A DNA stretch of 64,000 nt from Hyphomonadaceae bacterium (GCA_016791425.1 JAEUMQ010000013.1:248001-312000); one strand, 5' to 3'. Counted from the first letter of the stretch, positions 54,143-62,607 are shown. Program-made: numbers and translations. The notes: a model not told the origin generated them from the letters alone.

Positions 54143-55330
54143 ATGAGCAATCTTCGCATGCCAAAACTATCTGCGGCGCAATGGCTCTGGCTCTCGGCAG
54201 GCGTGCTCTTGGCCGTCCTACTGATCTGGCTTGCGCTGCCGCGTCCCACAAATGTGGAAGCGGCGCTTATCGATCGCGGCGAAGTGAGACGCACGATTGT
54301 CGATGAAGGACGGACACGCATCCACGACGTGTTCGTTGTCGCAGCGCCCGTCGGCGGCGAATTGCAGCGCATTGCGCTGCATCCCGGCGACGCCGTTGCG
54401 CGCGGCGCAATCGTGGCGACCATTTCACCGGCCGACCCGGCTTTGCTGGACGCACGGACTGCCGCCGAAGCGGACTCGGCTATAGCCGCAGCGCAGGCGT
54501 CCCTCGCTGCTGCAGAGGCGAGCGCCGAGCTCGCCCAGCGTGACCAGCAGCGTATCGCCCGTCTTGCCGAAAGAGGCTTCGCCTCCAATGCGGCGCTCGA
54601 TAGCGCCAACGCGGCGCTCAGAGCAGCGCGCGCCAATGTCGTCGCCCGCCGCGCGGACGTGCAGCGCGCGCGGACAGCAGCGGGACGCGGCGGCGCACGC
54701 GCCCATGCCGCTACGCCCGTACGGAGTCCTGTCAGCGGACGGGTCTTGCGTATCCTGCAAGAAAGCGAGGGCGTGGTTGCCGTCGGCGCGCCGCTGATCG
54801 AAATCGGCGACCCGGCGGATCTAGAAGTCGTCGCCGAGTTTCTGAGCCAGGACGCCACCCTTATTCAGGCTGGCGCGCGCGCCAGCCTGGAGGGATGGGG
54901 CGGAGACCAGGCGATCGAAGCGCGCGTCGCGCGTGTCGAACCTTACGCCCATACGAAGACCTCCGCGCTCGGCGTCGAGGAGCAGCGCGTCAATGTGATA
55001 CTGCGCCTCGCCGATCCAGCTTCGGGGCCTCCCTTGGGACACGGCTTCCGTCTCGACGCGCGGATCATCGTCAACGAAGTGCCGGACGCCCTGCGCGTTC
55101 CGACCGACGCCCTGGTGCGCGAGGGACAAGGTTGGGCCGTGTTCCGTATCGAACGAGGCCGCGCGCGGCTGCGGCCCGTGCGCGTGGACGTCGGTGACGA
55201 CCACTACCGCGTGGTTGTCGAAGGCCTGGACGCCGGCGATCGCGTGATCCTGTTTCCGGGCGCTTCACTTGCGGACGGGGATCGCGTTCGCGTCGCGCCG
55301 GCGGCGCGCAGCGCCGATCGGCCGAGCTAA
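54143..55330 (+). CDS. HlyD-type periplasmic adaptor (membrane fusion protein)
   Basis: A 395-residue adaptor with one N-terminal membrane helix (~12-32), a biotinyl-lipoyl half (DVFVVAAPVGGELQRIALHPGDAV), an alanine-rich coiled-coil hairpin (~105-185), the second lipoyl half (ATPVRSPVSGRVLRILQESEGVV, in pieces) and a beta-barrel domain. It follows the FtsX-type permease by 3 bp and should link it to an outer-membrane channel, none of which is encoded nearby. Confidence 0.92.
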   Translation: MSNLRMPKLSAAQWLWLSAGVLLAVLLIWLALPRPTNVEAALIDRGEVRRTIVDEGRTRIHDVFVVAAPVGGELQRIALHPGDAVARGAIVATISPADPALLDARTAAEADSAIAAAQASLAAAEASAELAQRDQQRIARLAERGFASNAALDSANAALRAARANVVARRADVQRARTAAGRGGARAHAATPVRSPVSGRVLRILQESEGVVAVGAPLIEIGDPADLEVVAEFLSQDATLIQAGARASLEGWGGDQAIEARVARVEPYAHTKTSALGVEEQRVNVILRLADPASGPPLGHGFRLDARIIVNEVPDALRVPTDALVREGQGWAVFRIERGRARLRPVRVDVGDDHYRVVVEGLDAGDRVILFPGASLADGDRVRVAPAARSADRPS

Positions 55331-56904
55331 AGTCGCTCTTTGAGGTCATGTAAAATCGCTTCGCGCGTCGCGTCGTCGGCGGCCTCTTCGAGTTTCTCCT
55401 GCAGAGCCGAGAGAAACTCCGCCCGCGCATTATGCCAATCGAGGCGCGAGACGTTCTTGGGCTCAAGGCGCGGCGCTGCGCCGCGCTCGGGTTCGCCGGT
55501 CTGCGCGGCGCGCAGCCGGTAACTCTGATCGAGCTCTGCGACCAGGATTTTCCCGTCGACGGCGTCCGCCGCAATCAAGCGCCGCTTCAAGCCGGTGAGG
55601 TTTTGCGGCTCGCCATGGGCGAGGAAGATTGAACCGCCAATCGGCCCGCGCGCTTTCACCCAATTCACCAGACCATTTGCATCGGCATGGCCGGAATAGA
55701 CATCAAGCGATCGCACGCGAGCGCGGACCTTGATCTCGTCGCCCTGGATGCGCACGCGCTGACGCCCCTCCTGCAACAGACGTCCCAGCGTGCCGATCGC
55801 CTGAAATCCGACGATGAGAACGGTGGCTTCTTCCCGCCATAAGAGCCGCCTTAAATGATGACGCACCCGGCCTGCATCGCACATGCCGCTGGCGGCGATG
55901 ATCACATGCCATCCTTTGAAGCGCTCGATGGCGCGGCTCTCCCCGACGCTTTCGGTGTATTGCAGCCAGCGCGATTGACGCAGCCGGGCGAACGGATGGT
56001 CGCCGTCATCAAGTCGGCCATGCTCCAGGAAGACCTCGCTGGCGCGGATCGCGAGCGGCGAGTCTAGAAAGATCTGCCCCGGCGGGGCCTCATTGGCTTC
56101 CATGAGTTCGAGCAGATCGACGATCAATTCCTGGGTGCGCTCGACAGCGAAGGCGGGGATAAGCAATGGCCCGCCGGCGGCATGCGCGGCGCGCATCTCC
56201 TCCGCCAACGTCTTGCGGCGCTCGACCTGCCCGACCATGCGGCGCTCGACATCGCCATAAGTGCTCTCGACGATAAGATGATCGACGCCCATCGGACCTT
56301 CAGGATCGTCGGCGTATTCGCGGCCGCCGGGGCCGATATCGCCTGAAAAGCAAAGACGCTGCGTTGTCCCGCCTTCGCTCAGTTCGATTTCAATCGACGC
56401 CGCGCCGAGGATGTGGCCGGCGTTCCACCATTGCGCCCGCACGCCGGGCGCAATCTCCCGCCAAGCTTTCAAGGGCGTTGAACGAAACAGCCTCATCGCC
56501 TCTTCAGCGTCGGCCTTGGTGTAGATCGGCGTAACCGCTTCACCGCCGCGTCGCTGGTTGCGGCGGTTAAGAGCCTCCACCTCCATCTCCTGAATGGCGC
56601 CGGCGTCCGGCAGCATCACCCGGCAAAGCTCGATCGTGCCCGCGGTCGCGTAGATGGGTCCATTGAAGCCCTGCAACGCCAGCTTAGGGATGAGACCGCT
56701 ATGGTCGATATGGGCATGCGTGAGCAGAACCGCGGCGATCGCCTCGGGGCTGAAAGGAAAGCGCTCATAATTGAGCGCTTTGAGCGTTTTTGGCCCCTGG
56801 AAGAGCCCGCAATCGACCAGCACTTTGGCATGATCGGTCTCGATCAGCGCGCACGCGCCGGTCACGCAGCCCGCGGCGCCAAAGAAATGCAGTCTGGCGC
56901 TCAT
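55327..56904 (-). CDS. Beta-CASP metallo-beta-lactamase ribonuclease (Ysh1/CPSF-like)
   Basis: A 525-residue RNA-processing MBL protein. The N-terminus LHFFGAAGCVTGACALIET is family-typical, LLTHAHIDHSGLIPKL has the HxHxDH zinc motif (~60), and further ligands lie in CFSGDIGPGG and VESTYGD. The beta-CASP domain has VLIVGFQAIGTLGRLLQEG and the terminal SGHADANGLVNWV histidine. The ATG at 56904 follows GGAGGGCGG. Members act as endo- or 5'-exoribonucleases. It shares a FixK-like box with the divergent gene at 57033. Confidence 0.93.
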   Translation of the reverse strand: MSARLHFFGAAGCVTGACALIETDHAKVLVDCGLFQGPKTLKALNYERFPFSPEAIAAVLLTHAHIDHSGLIPKLALQGFNGPIYATAGTIELCRVMLPDAGAIQEMEVEALNRRNQRRGGEAVTPIYTKADAEEAMRLFRSTPLKAWREIAPGVRAQWWNAGHILGAASIEIELSEGGTTQRLCFSGDIGPGGREYADDPEGPMGVDHLIVESTYGDVERRMVGQVERRKTLAEEMRAAHAAGGPLLIPAFAVERTQELIVDLLELMEANEAPPGQIFLDSPLAIRASEVFLEHGRLDDGDHPFARLRQSRWLQYTESVGESRAIERFKGWHVIIAASGMCDAGRVRHHLRRLLWREEATVLIVGFQAIGTLGRLLQEGRQRVRIQGDEIKVRARVRSLDVYSGHADANGLVNWVKARGPIGGSIFLAHGEPQNLTGLKRRLIAADAVDGKILVAELDQSYRLRAAQTGEPERGAAPRLEPKNVSRLDWHNARAEFLSALQEKLEEAADDATREAILHDLKERL

Positions 56905-56950
56905 GCCGCCCTCCGCGTCCATAGTTTGCAATGGCGCCCACGTTAGCCCA

Positions 56951-56964
56951 TTGCGCAAGATCAA
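56951..56964. promoter_or_regulatory. FNR/FixK-like box upstream of the beta-CASP nuclease
   Basis: TTGCGCAAGATCAA differs from the box at 45948 at only two central positions and fits TTG(A/C)-N6-TCAA. It is about 50 bp upstream of the nuclease start on the minus strand and 70 bp upstream of the small gene at 57033. Confidence 0.5.
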
Positions 56965-57032
56965 GGTCGTCTTCCGCCGATCGGCCTCTTTGGGTAAGTT
57001 GATCTGATCTTCGCCCATAGGGAGGGGAATAC

Positions 57033-57407
57033 ATGTCGCTGAGTAGAATCGTGCTGCGCCTGGCGCGCAATCCAGATGCCGGTATAGCCGAAGGCGACGA
57101 CAGCCACGGGTACACGCTCGTGGCGCCGCTCTCTGACACCGGATTGCTCGACGAGGACGCGTGGCGCGCCCATAAAGACGAATGCAGCGTGAGAGCTTTT
57201 TCCTCGGACGGCTCGGTGCGCCTCGGGCGTCTCGCGCGACGGGGAAACAATTGGTTTTTCGATTACGATCGCGCAGCGAGTGAAGACGACGAACCCATAT
57301 TCAAGCTCGACAGTCACAAATTCATCAGCGGCGAATACATCACCGTGAAAGACACCGCGGACGAACCCTTGGTGTACCGGGTAAGCGAGGTGCAGGTCCT
57401 GCGCTAA
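57033..57407 (+). CDS. Conserved hypothetical protein
   Basis: A 124-residue soluble protein with no signal peptide. I recognise no domain by function. Features are an N-terminal SRIVLRLARNP strand, YTLVAPLSD, DECSVRAF, and a C-terminal FISGEYITVKDTADEPLVYRV stretch suggesting a small beta-rich fold. GGGAGGGG precedes the ATG, and it is divergent from the beta-CASP nuclease gene across the FixK-like box, so it may belong to the same stress regulon. Confidence 0.75.
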   Translation: MSLSRIVLRLARNPDAGIAEGDDSHGYTLVAPLSDTGLLDEDAWRAHKDECSVRAFSSDGSVRLGRLARRGNNWFFDYDRAASEDDEPIFKLDSHKFISGEYITVKDTADEPLVYRVSEVQVLR

Positions 57408-57438
57408 TGCCGCCCCGCATTGAACCAGTCGTCGTGGG

Positions 57439-57834
57439 ATGTCTCGGATGACCTATTATTTTGCGCGCACGGTCGACGCCCCGTTTGTAGAGGCTGTGGC
57501 GCGCACGAAGGCGGCGCTTTCAGCCGAGGGCTTCGGTGTTCTCAGTGAAATCGATGTCGCCGCGACGCTGAAAGCCAAAGTGGGCGCCGACCTGGCCCCC
57601 TACCTCATCCTTGGCGCCTGCAATCCGCAATTCGCGCACCGCGCCTTGCTGGCGGAGCCCAAGATCGGGACCATGTTGCCCTGCAACGTCATCGTGCGGC
57701 AAGAAGCGCCCGGCAAAGTCGAGATCGCCGCAATTGATCCGGTGGCGTCCATGCAAGCCGTCGAGAACCCAGCACTTGCGGAGACTGCGGGAGCAGTACG
57801 CGATAGGCTTCAAAAGGTCATTGCGAACCTTTGA
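57439..57834 (+). CDS. DUF302-domain protein
   Basis: A 131-residue protein made almost entirely of a DUF302 domain: VEAVARTKAALSAEGFGVLSEID, ATLKAKVGADLAPYLILGACNP, and LPCNVIVRQEAPGKVEIAAID in order. DUF302 proteins are small and soluble or periplasmic, of unknown biochemical role, and often found beside metal or redox stress genes. The start at 57439 or the ATG at 57448 is possible. Confidence 0.88.
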   Translation: MSRMTYYFARTVDAPFVEAVARTKAALSAEGFGVLSEIDVAATLKAKVGADLAPYLILGACNPQFAHRALLAEPKIGTMLPCNVIVRQEAPGKVEIAAIDPVASMQAVENPALAETAGAVRDRLQKVIANL

Positions 57835-57879
57835 GCACGCCTCCGTTTCCTGCCCCGAGGTGAAAACAAGACATACACA

Positions 57880-58121
57880 ATGAACGCAACACCCCTGGCA
57901 GCACTGCTGAGACAAAAGAAGTCTCGTTGACGCTCAACTCCGATCTTGCCGGCCGTTCCGACGCTTTCAATCCAGCCCAGCTTCTCCTTGCCGCCACAGC
58001 CGCGTGCATGATCAAGGGGGCCGAGAGCGTTGCGTCAATGTTACGCGCTATAGCGGCGCACATTACGAAACTCTGCGGACATCTATGTGACAGACCTCAC
58101 GATGACGGCCGCAAGATATAG
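57880..58121 (+). pseudogene. OsmC-family remnant
   Basis: A frame reading SLTLNSDLAGRSDAFNPAQLLLAATAAC and MIKGAESVASML is clearly the middle of an OsmC-like peroxidase. Its natural N-terminus (MNATPLAALLRQ from 57880) is in another frame and ends at a stop after 16 codons, and most of the N-terminal domain is missing. The C-terminus with the second redox cysteine diverges and stops early, overlapping the next gene. It is best read as a frameshifted, internally deleted pseudogene. Confidence 0.75.
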
Positions 58122-58580
58122 CCCAAAACCGAATGCCGCGTGAGCGGCCAAACTCCGCATCCGAGCAATGTTCGGTCTCTCTGCCTTTGACGACGCGAAA
58201 CCCGCGCCCATTGCCGGCTGCATCATTAGGAATGGCGCCGCGACGGTCATGATCCCGACGAGCATGGCAGGAAGTACGGTTGGAGTATTCAACCAATCCG
58301 CGCCGGCGAATGCGACGAGGAGGCCGGCGTACAGGATTCCAATGCCGTAGTGCGCGCTCCACCCAATGAGATGTTCACCGCCAATACGGGGCGCGTCGGC
58401 GACGGCCCGATGCACGAAGCGACCGCGTGTAAAGTAGCCGATCCAGCGGCCCACCATCTTGTAGTTCGGGGAAGGCACGCCAAAGGCCGCCTTCAGGAAA
58501 AGCGACCAAAAATCCAAAATCAGCGTCGCGCCAATTCCAACGACGCCAACCTTGGCCCCGAGTCCCAGTAGCTCTTCCAA
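58083..58580 (-). CDS. DUF2938 family membrane protein
   Basis: A 165-residue membrane protein with four hydrophobic segments. It matches the DUF2938 pattern: GATLILDFWSLFLKAAFGVP, VGRWIGYFTRGRFVH and GWSAHYGIGILYAGLLV in order. Function is unknown; relatives are found near stress and reductase genes. The 3' end overlaps the OsmC remnant on the other strand. Confidence 0.85.
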   Translation of the reverse strand: MEELLGLGAKVGVVGIGATLILDFWSLFLKAAFGVPSPNYKMVGRWIGYFTRGRFVHRAVADAPRIGGEHLIGWSAHYGIGILYAGLLVAFAGADWLNTPTVLPAMLVGIMTVAAPFLMMQPAMGAGFASSKAERPNIARMRSLAAHAAFGFGLYLAAVIVRSVT

Positions 58581-58669
58581 CTCTCTCTCCTAAGCAAGAA
58601 CTAGGTCAGCTTGACGCTCGACGCGTGAATGACACTGCTACAGACAACGCTCAGCCTGAGACCCGACAA

Positions 58670-59650
58670 TTAGGGCGCATCGCTGATTGAGACCGCGACG
58701 CCGCCCCGCTTTCGCCCCGTGTCAACGAAGCGGTGGGCGTCAACAATCTCCCGAAGCTTGTACGTCCGATCTATCACCGGTCTGATCCGGCCCGTTTCGA
58801 TCAGGCCCTTGATCAACAAGAGGTCGTCTTTAGACTCTCCACCGGAAAACCCGACGATGACGCGTTTGCCGCGGCGCATCGAGGTCCAGAGCGCCTGCAA
58901 AAGTTGCGTTAGCGTTTGCACGACGAAGACGTGGCGCCCGTATGGCGTCAGCACCCGCTTGGCGCGCGAGAACGACGTGCCTCCGACCGTGTCTAGAATC
59001 GCATCGTAGACAATTGGACCTTGGGTGAAATCGTTCTTGGAATAGTCAATCACCTGATCAGCGCCGAGCGAAGTGACGAGCTCCGCATTTGCCGCACTGC
59101 AAACGCTAGTGACGTGAGCGCCAAAATGTTTGGCCAGCTGCACTGCAAACACGCCCACCGCGCCGCTGGCGCCGTGGATGAGTATCTTCTGTCCGGGCTT
59201 GATCCGCACAGAGTCCCGCAAGAACTCCAAGGCCGACAGAGCCCCGAACGGCACGACGGCCGCCTGTTCAAACGTCAAACCATCTGGCTTGGCGGCGATC
59301 GCGACCGACTCGCGAGCCGCAAGCAATTCCGCATTGGCGCCGCCAATCCTCATGCCGAACACGGCGTCACCCACGCGAAATGCTGTCACGCTCCGGCCGA
59401 CTTCCGCGATGGTTCCGGCAAATTCCATACCCGCAACGGGACTGCGCGGGCGCAGCACGCCAAACAATAACCGCATCGGCAGCCAGAAAATGCCGGCCCC
59501 GGTGAAAGCGCGCATGCGTACATCGCCGGACGTCACGCTGCTGGCGCAGACACGAACCAAGACTTCATCGGCCTTGAGCGTGGGCCTCGCCACCTCTTCG
59601 ATCTTCAAAACGTCAGGGGGGCCGTAGCGACGGTAAGTGGCGGCTAGCAT
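58670..59650 (-). CDS. MDR-superfamily NAD(P)-dependent oxidoreductase
   Basis: A 326-residue quinone-oxidoreductase-like MDR enzyme. The GroES-like domain has PVAGMEFAGTIAEVGRSVTAF. The Rossmann fold has ILIHGASGAVGVFAVQLAKHFGA with an AxGxxG-type cofactor loop and GADQVIDYSKNDF. The cysteine ligands of structural and catalytic zinc sites are absent, which points to a zinc-independent NADPH-dependent reductase. It follows the DUF3703 gene by 9 bp in the same operon. Confidence 0.92.
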   Translation of the reverse strand: MLAATYRRYGPPDVLKIEEVARPTLKADEVLVRVCASSVTSGDVRMRAFTGAGIFWLPMRLLFGVLRPRSPVAGMEFAGTIAEVGRSVTAFRVGDAVFGMRIGGANAELLAARESVAIAAKPDGLTFEQAAVVPFGALSALEFLRDSVRIKPGQKILIHGASGAVGVFAVQLAKHFGAHVTSVCSAANAELVTSLGADQVIDYSKNDFTQGPIVYDAILDTVGGTSFSRAKRVLTPYGRHVFVVQTLTQLLQALWTSMRRGKRVIVGFSGGESKDDLLLIKGLIETGRIRPVIDRTYKLREIVDAHRFVDTGRKRGGVAVSISDAP

Positions 59651-59659
59651 GGCATGTCC

Positions 59660-60442
59660 TCAGTTGAGCCATTGCCGCGGCAAGCGCGCGACATCGATGA
59701 GATCGGCGAGATCGTTGGGGATCGGCATCGACTTGAACGCGCTCACATTCGCGCCCCCGGTGTTTCCTTGAGGGATAAGCCCAACCCAGGTCACAGCCGC
59801 GGCCCCGACTAGCCGCGTGATCTGGCCAACAATTTCACGGAGCTTGTGGTGTCGTAGCCCCCAGGCCAGCATCAGCCAGTGCACGCGAACATGTTGTGCG
59901 GTCGATCTTTGACCCAAGACGTGCGCGCGCTCGAGATGACTAAAAGCTGCCAACGGCTCGCCAGCGCGCTCTGCTGCTCGCGCGGCTTCCAACTCGATTT
60001 CGACATAAGCGCGGATGCGGTTGCCGAACGTTAGGCGATTGAGCTCCTCGACACGCCTCGAAAGCAGCCGCCATGCGAGATAGAATGCTGCGAAAGCGTC
60101 AATGCTGGCGCAGAACATCGGCCACCAGGCTGGAACGCCTGCATTCGCCACCACATCGCTGTGCACCAGATCGAGACCGGCATGGCCAAGAATGGCAGCT
60201 GCAACGATCCACAGACTGGTTCTGAAACCGATCACCGCTAGGCACACGAAGACCATTGAAATCGCGATTTCGACCGGAAGCGCATGCCGGTCTCCGCCGA
60301 TGATTGCGAACAAAGCATAGTAAGACGCGATCACGATCATCATGACCGGATAGAAGGCCCGGTCTCGCTCAAGGCCGGCGACCGTGCCGAGTCCGCAAAC
60401 GCCCAGCCCGAGAACAATTCCAACAAGGTATTCCATGATCAT
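59660..60442 (-). CDS. Membrane protein fused to a C-terminal DUF3703 domain
   Basis: A 260-residue protein. The N-terminal ~140 residues have four or five membrane helices (EYLVGIVLGLGVCGLGTVAG onward). The C-terminal ~115 residues match DUF3703: EAARAAERAGEPLAAFSHLERAHVLGQ, VHWLMLAWGLRH, and GLIPQGNTGGANVSAF, each in sequence. DUF3703 is usually a standalone protein near metal-resistance genes, so the fusion is unusual. The start at 60442 or 60436 is equally possible. It is 82 bp downstream of a metallothionein-like gene. Confidence 0.82.
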   Translation of the reverse strand: MIMEYLVGIVLGLGVCGLGTVAGLERDRAFYPVMMIVIASYYALFAIIGGDRHALPVEIAISMVFVCLAVIGFRTSLWIVAAAILGHAGLDLVHSDVVANAGVPAWWPMFCASIDAFAAFYLAWRLLSRRVEELNRLTFGNRIRAYVEIELEAARAAERAGEPLAAFSHLERAHVLGQRSTAQHVRVHWLMLAWGLRHHKLREIVGQITRLVGAAAVTWVGLIPQGNTGGANVSAFKSMPIPNDLADLIDVARLPRQWLN

Positions 60443-60524
60443 TCGCTCTCGACATCGGGTTCTGGAAAGACCAAGTGGCGGCCAGCCCGAACTTCTCTCA
60501 TCGGAAAAGTTCGGGCCACAGCCT

Positions 60525-60656
60525 TCACGCGCAACGGCAGTCCGGACCGCGAGAACTCTTCTTGCAGCGGCATTTGTCACCGCAACGGCAGGTGGGGCCG
60601 CACGCACAGCCGCCGGCTTTGGGCGTATTCACGCGAGAAGTTTGGGCGTTGCTCAT
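60525..60656 (-). CDS. Metallothionein-like small cysteine-rich protein
   Basis: A 43-residue open frame with ATG at 60656 preceded by GGAGACG and stop TGA at 60525-60527. The C-terminal two-thirds reads CACGPTCRCGDKCRCKK and ends PDCRCA. This gives eight cysteines in four C-x-C pairs, with no aromatic residues and several lysines and arginines, the composition of a metallothionein. It should chelate Cu(I), Zn or Cd in the cytoplasm. It lies between an AraC regulator and a DUF3703 protein on the same strand, and a CopA-like ATPase is 2 kb away. Confidence 0.85.
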   Translation of the reverse strand: MSNAQTSRVNTPKAGGCACGPTCRCGDKCRCKKSSRGPDCRCA

Positions 60657-60744
60657 TTTCGTCTCCATGAGGTTGGTCATTGGGTGGTCCGTGAGGACAC
60701 GCCCTACCTAAGCCCCGGAGCGGCGAGCGGCTTGAACGAAACGG

Positions 60745-61512
60745 CTACAACATTTCCAACGCCACGGCGGGCAATCCGAACATGCGCTTGAATGTGCGGC
60801 TCAGGTGCGCGGAATCGGAAAAGCCCGCCTCCTGTGCGGCGTCTGTCAGTGTTCCGCCCGCAACGCGGGCATCGACGGCGCGCACCAAGCGCAGCCAGAG
60901 CACGTAGGTGCGAAACGGCAGACCCGTTTCCTCGACAAACAGGTGGCTTGCCCGGCTTGTCGATAAGCCGACGCTTCGTGCGGCCTCGTCGATACCGAGA
61001 GACTGATCCATGTTTTCGTTCGCCCATTTGATGATCTGGCGCACGCGACGGTCGGGTTCGGCCACGCGGGCATGACCCGCGATACGATCCGTGATCTTCA
61101 TTCCTGCTTCGCGCAACGTGCTTCTTGGATCCTGCGCACTATGAAACGCCGCGAGGATGAGATCGGGTGAATCTTGCACCTGCGCAGCGGTCATGGTCGT
61201 GGCCGGCCGCCCCTGCATCAACTGTTCTAGCGTGCGACCTGCGCGACTTTCCGGTTCGACAAACAGATGCGAGACCAATCCGCGCGCCTCGAAAGCATGG
61301 AGGGTATCTGGCGCCACGATGGCGAATGGCCCCGGCACGGCGCTATTCTCAACGCTAAAGGTGAAGCTTCCCCCGAGTGAAAACGTAAGCTGAAACGCAT
61401 GGTGCGCATGCATCTCGGTGCGGCTGGGCGCGTCGGGGGCGCCCGGCACGTCGAACACCCAGAGACTGCCGCCTTCCCAGACGGCGATGCGGCCGGTTGC
61501 GATAGTTTCCAT
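60745..61512 (-). CDS. AraC-family transcriptional regulator
   Basis: A 255-residue regulator with an N-terminal cupin-like sensor domain (EMHAHHAFQLTFSLGGSFTF with clustered histidines, ~33-55) and a C-terminal double helix-turn-helix (IDEAARSVGLSTSRASHLFVEETG, then LTDAAQEAGFSDSAHLSRTFKRMFG, in two blocks). The clustered histidines could bind a metal or organic ligand. Gene order suggests it controls the downstream metallothionein, DUF3703 and oxidoreductase genes. Confidence 0.92.
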   Translation of the reverse strand: METIATGRIAVWEGGSLWVFDVPGAPDAPSRTEMHAHHAFQLTFSLGGSFTFSVENSAVPGPFAIVAPDTLHAFEARGLVSHLFVEPESRAGRTLEQLMQGRPATTMTAAQVQDSPDLILAAFHSAQDPRSTLREAGMKITDRIAGHARVAEPDRRVRQIIKWANENMDQSLGIDEAARSVGLSTSRASHLFVEETGLPFRTYVLWLRLVRAVDARVAGGTLTDAAQEAGFSDSAHLSRTFKRMFGLPAVALEML

Positions 61513-61675
61513 CAGTCCATCCTACAGCAGTCGGGCGCGCGGGGCACGATAAACAAGGAGGCCGAGGCCCCTTCTCGCGCCGCTCTAAAAGAATCAGGCA
61601 GCTGTTACGTTCAAGCGCACACCGAGCGACGGATGAGACAAGCGCTCACCAGGTCCGAAACCAGTGAGGTCCCCG

Positions 61676-62542
61676 ATGAGTTCGCGCCAATTACACCCCC
61701 TCGCCCCCATTGCCGCGTCCTTCGCTCATGCAGCGCGAGTGGGGGGCCGCATGACCTTGGCCCTAACCCTGTTGCTCGCCGCGCCATCATGCGCAACCGC
61801 GCCGCGCGACATGCGGTTCGCCGAATTCGACGGTCATCGCATTGCCTATCGGATGCTCGGCGCAGGCGAACCGACGATCGTGATGATTTCAGGCTTGGGC
61901 GATGGCATGGCCACCTTCGACGATGTCGCCCCCGAACTCGCGGCAACAGCAACCGTGATCCTCTACGATCGGCCCGGTTATGGCGGCAGCGCCCCGACCA
62001 CAGGGCCGCGCGACGCGGAGGCTGCCGAGCGGGAGTTGTCCGCAGTGTTGGATCAATCCGGCGCCCGCGGCCCCTATGTGTTGATCGGCCACTCGCTGGG
62101 CGGACTTTACGCGGAATACTTCGCCGCTCAGCACCCAGATCAAATTGCTGGCGTCGTCCTAGAGGAATCGCGGCCCGCGGACTTCACCCACCGCTGCGAG
62201 GACGCTGGCGTCACGTCTTGCACGCTGCCTGCATCCATGGCGTGGACCTTGCCGGCGGGCGGTCGCGCCGAATTGGCCTCGCTGCCGATGACAGTAGGCG
62301 AAGTCGAGCGAATTCGCACCGCGCACGGAAAACCAGTGCTGGTCCTGTCTCGACCATTGTCTGAAAACCCAAGCGCCTTTGACCGGCTGTGGTCGACTGC
62401 GCAACGCGATCTCACGGCGCGCTATCCTGGCGCCCGTCAACTCGTTGCAGAGGACGGCGGCCACTATCTCCATCTCGATCAGCGCGCGTGGTTCGTTGAG
62501 TCGGTTCGCGCCTTCATCAATGATGATCTCGCGCAAAGATAA
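61676..62542 (+). CDS. Alpha/beta hydrolase (lipase/esterase-like)
   Basis: A 288-residue alpha/beta hydrolase. An N-terminal hydrophobic segment (LALTLLLAAPSCATAP, ~29-44) suggests export, possibly as a lipoprotein with a weak lipobox. The hydrolase core has ISGLGDGMATFDDV as oxyanion region, LYDRPGYGGS, the nucleophile elbow IGHSLGGLYAEYFA with the serine, and a terminal EDGGHYLHLDQ with the catalytic histidine. GAGG precedes the ATG at 61676. Substrate unknown. Confidence 0.9.
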   Translation: MSSRQLHPLAPIAASFAHAARVGGRMTLALTLLLAAPSCATAPRDMRFAEFDGHRIAYRMLGAGEPTIVMISGLGDGMATFDDVAPELAATATVILYDRPGYGGSAPTTGPRDAEAAERELSAVLDQSGARGPYVLIGHSLGGLYAEYFAAQHPDQIAGVVLEESRPADFTHRCEDAGVTSCTLPASMAWTLPAGGRAELASLPMTVGEVERIRTAHGKPVLVLSRPLSENPSAFDRLWSTAQRDLTARYPGARQLVAEDGGHYLHLDQRAWFVESVRAFINDDLAQR

Positions 62543-62564
62543 TGCTGGAGCCGCTTCAACATGA

Positions 62565-62598
62565 CGGGGGGGGGGGCGCCCCAAAGGCCGCCCCCCCG
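62565..62598. terminator. GC hairpin with an 11-G tract between convergent genes
   Basis: A run of eleven G (62566-62576) can pair with a run of seven C ending in G (62591-62598), with GGCGCC/GGCC sequence in the loop region. It lies between the hydrolase (plus) and copA (minus) stops. No T tract follows on either strand, so termination would be atypical. The G run is a possible length-variable site. Confidence 0.4.
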
Positions 62599-62607
62599 TA
62601 TCCGGCG

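Noticed and set aside
53265..55204. Minus-strand and alternative frames across the FtsX permease and adaptor genes
   Set aside because: They are shadows of well-supported ABC exporter genes in a GC-rich genome.
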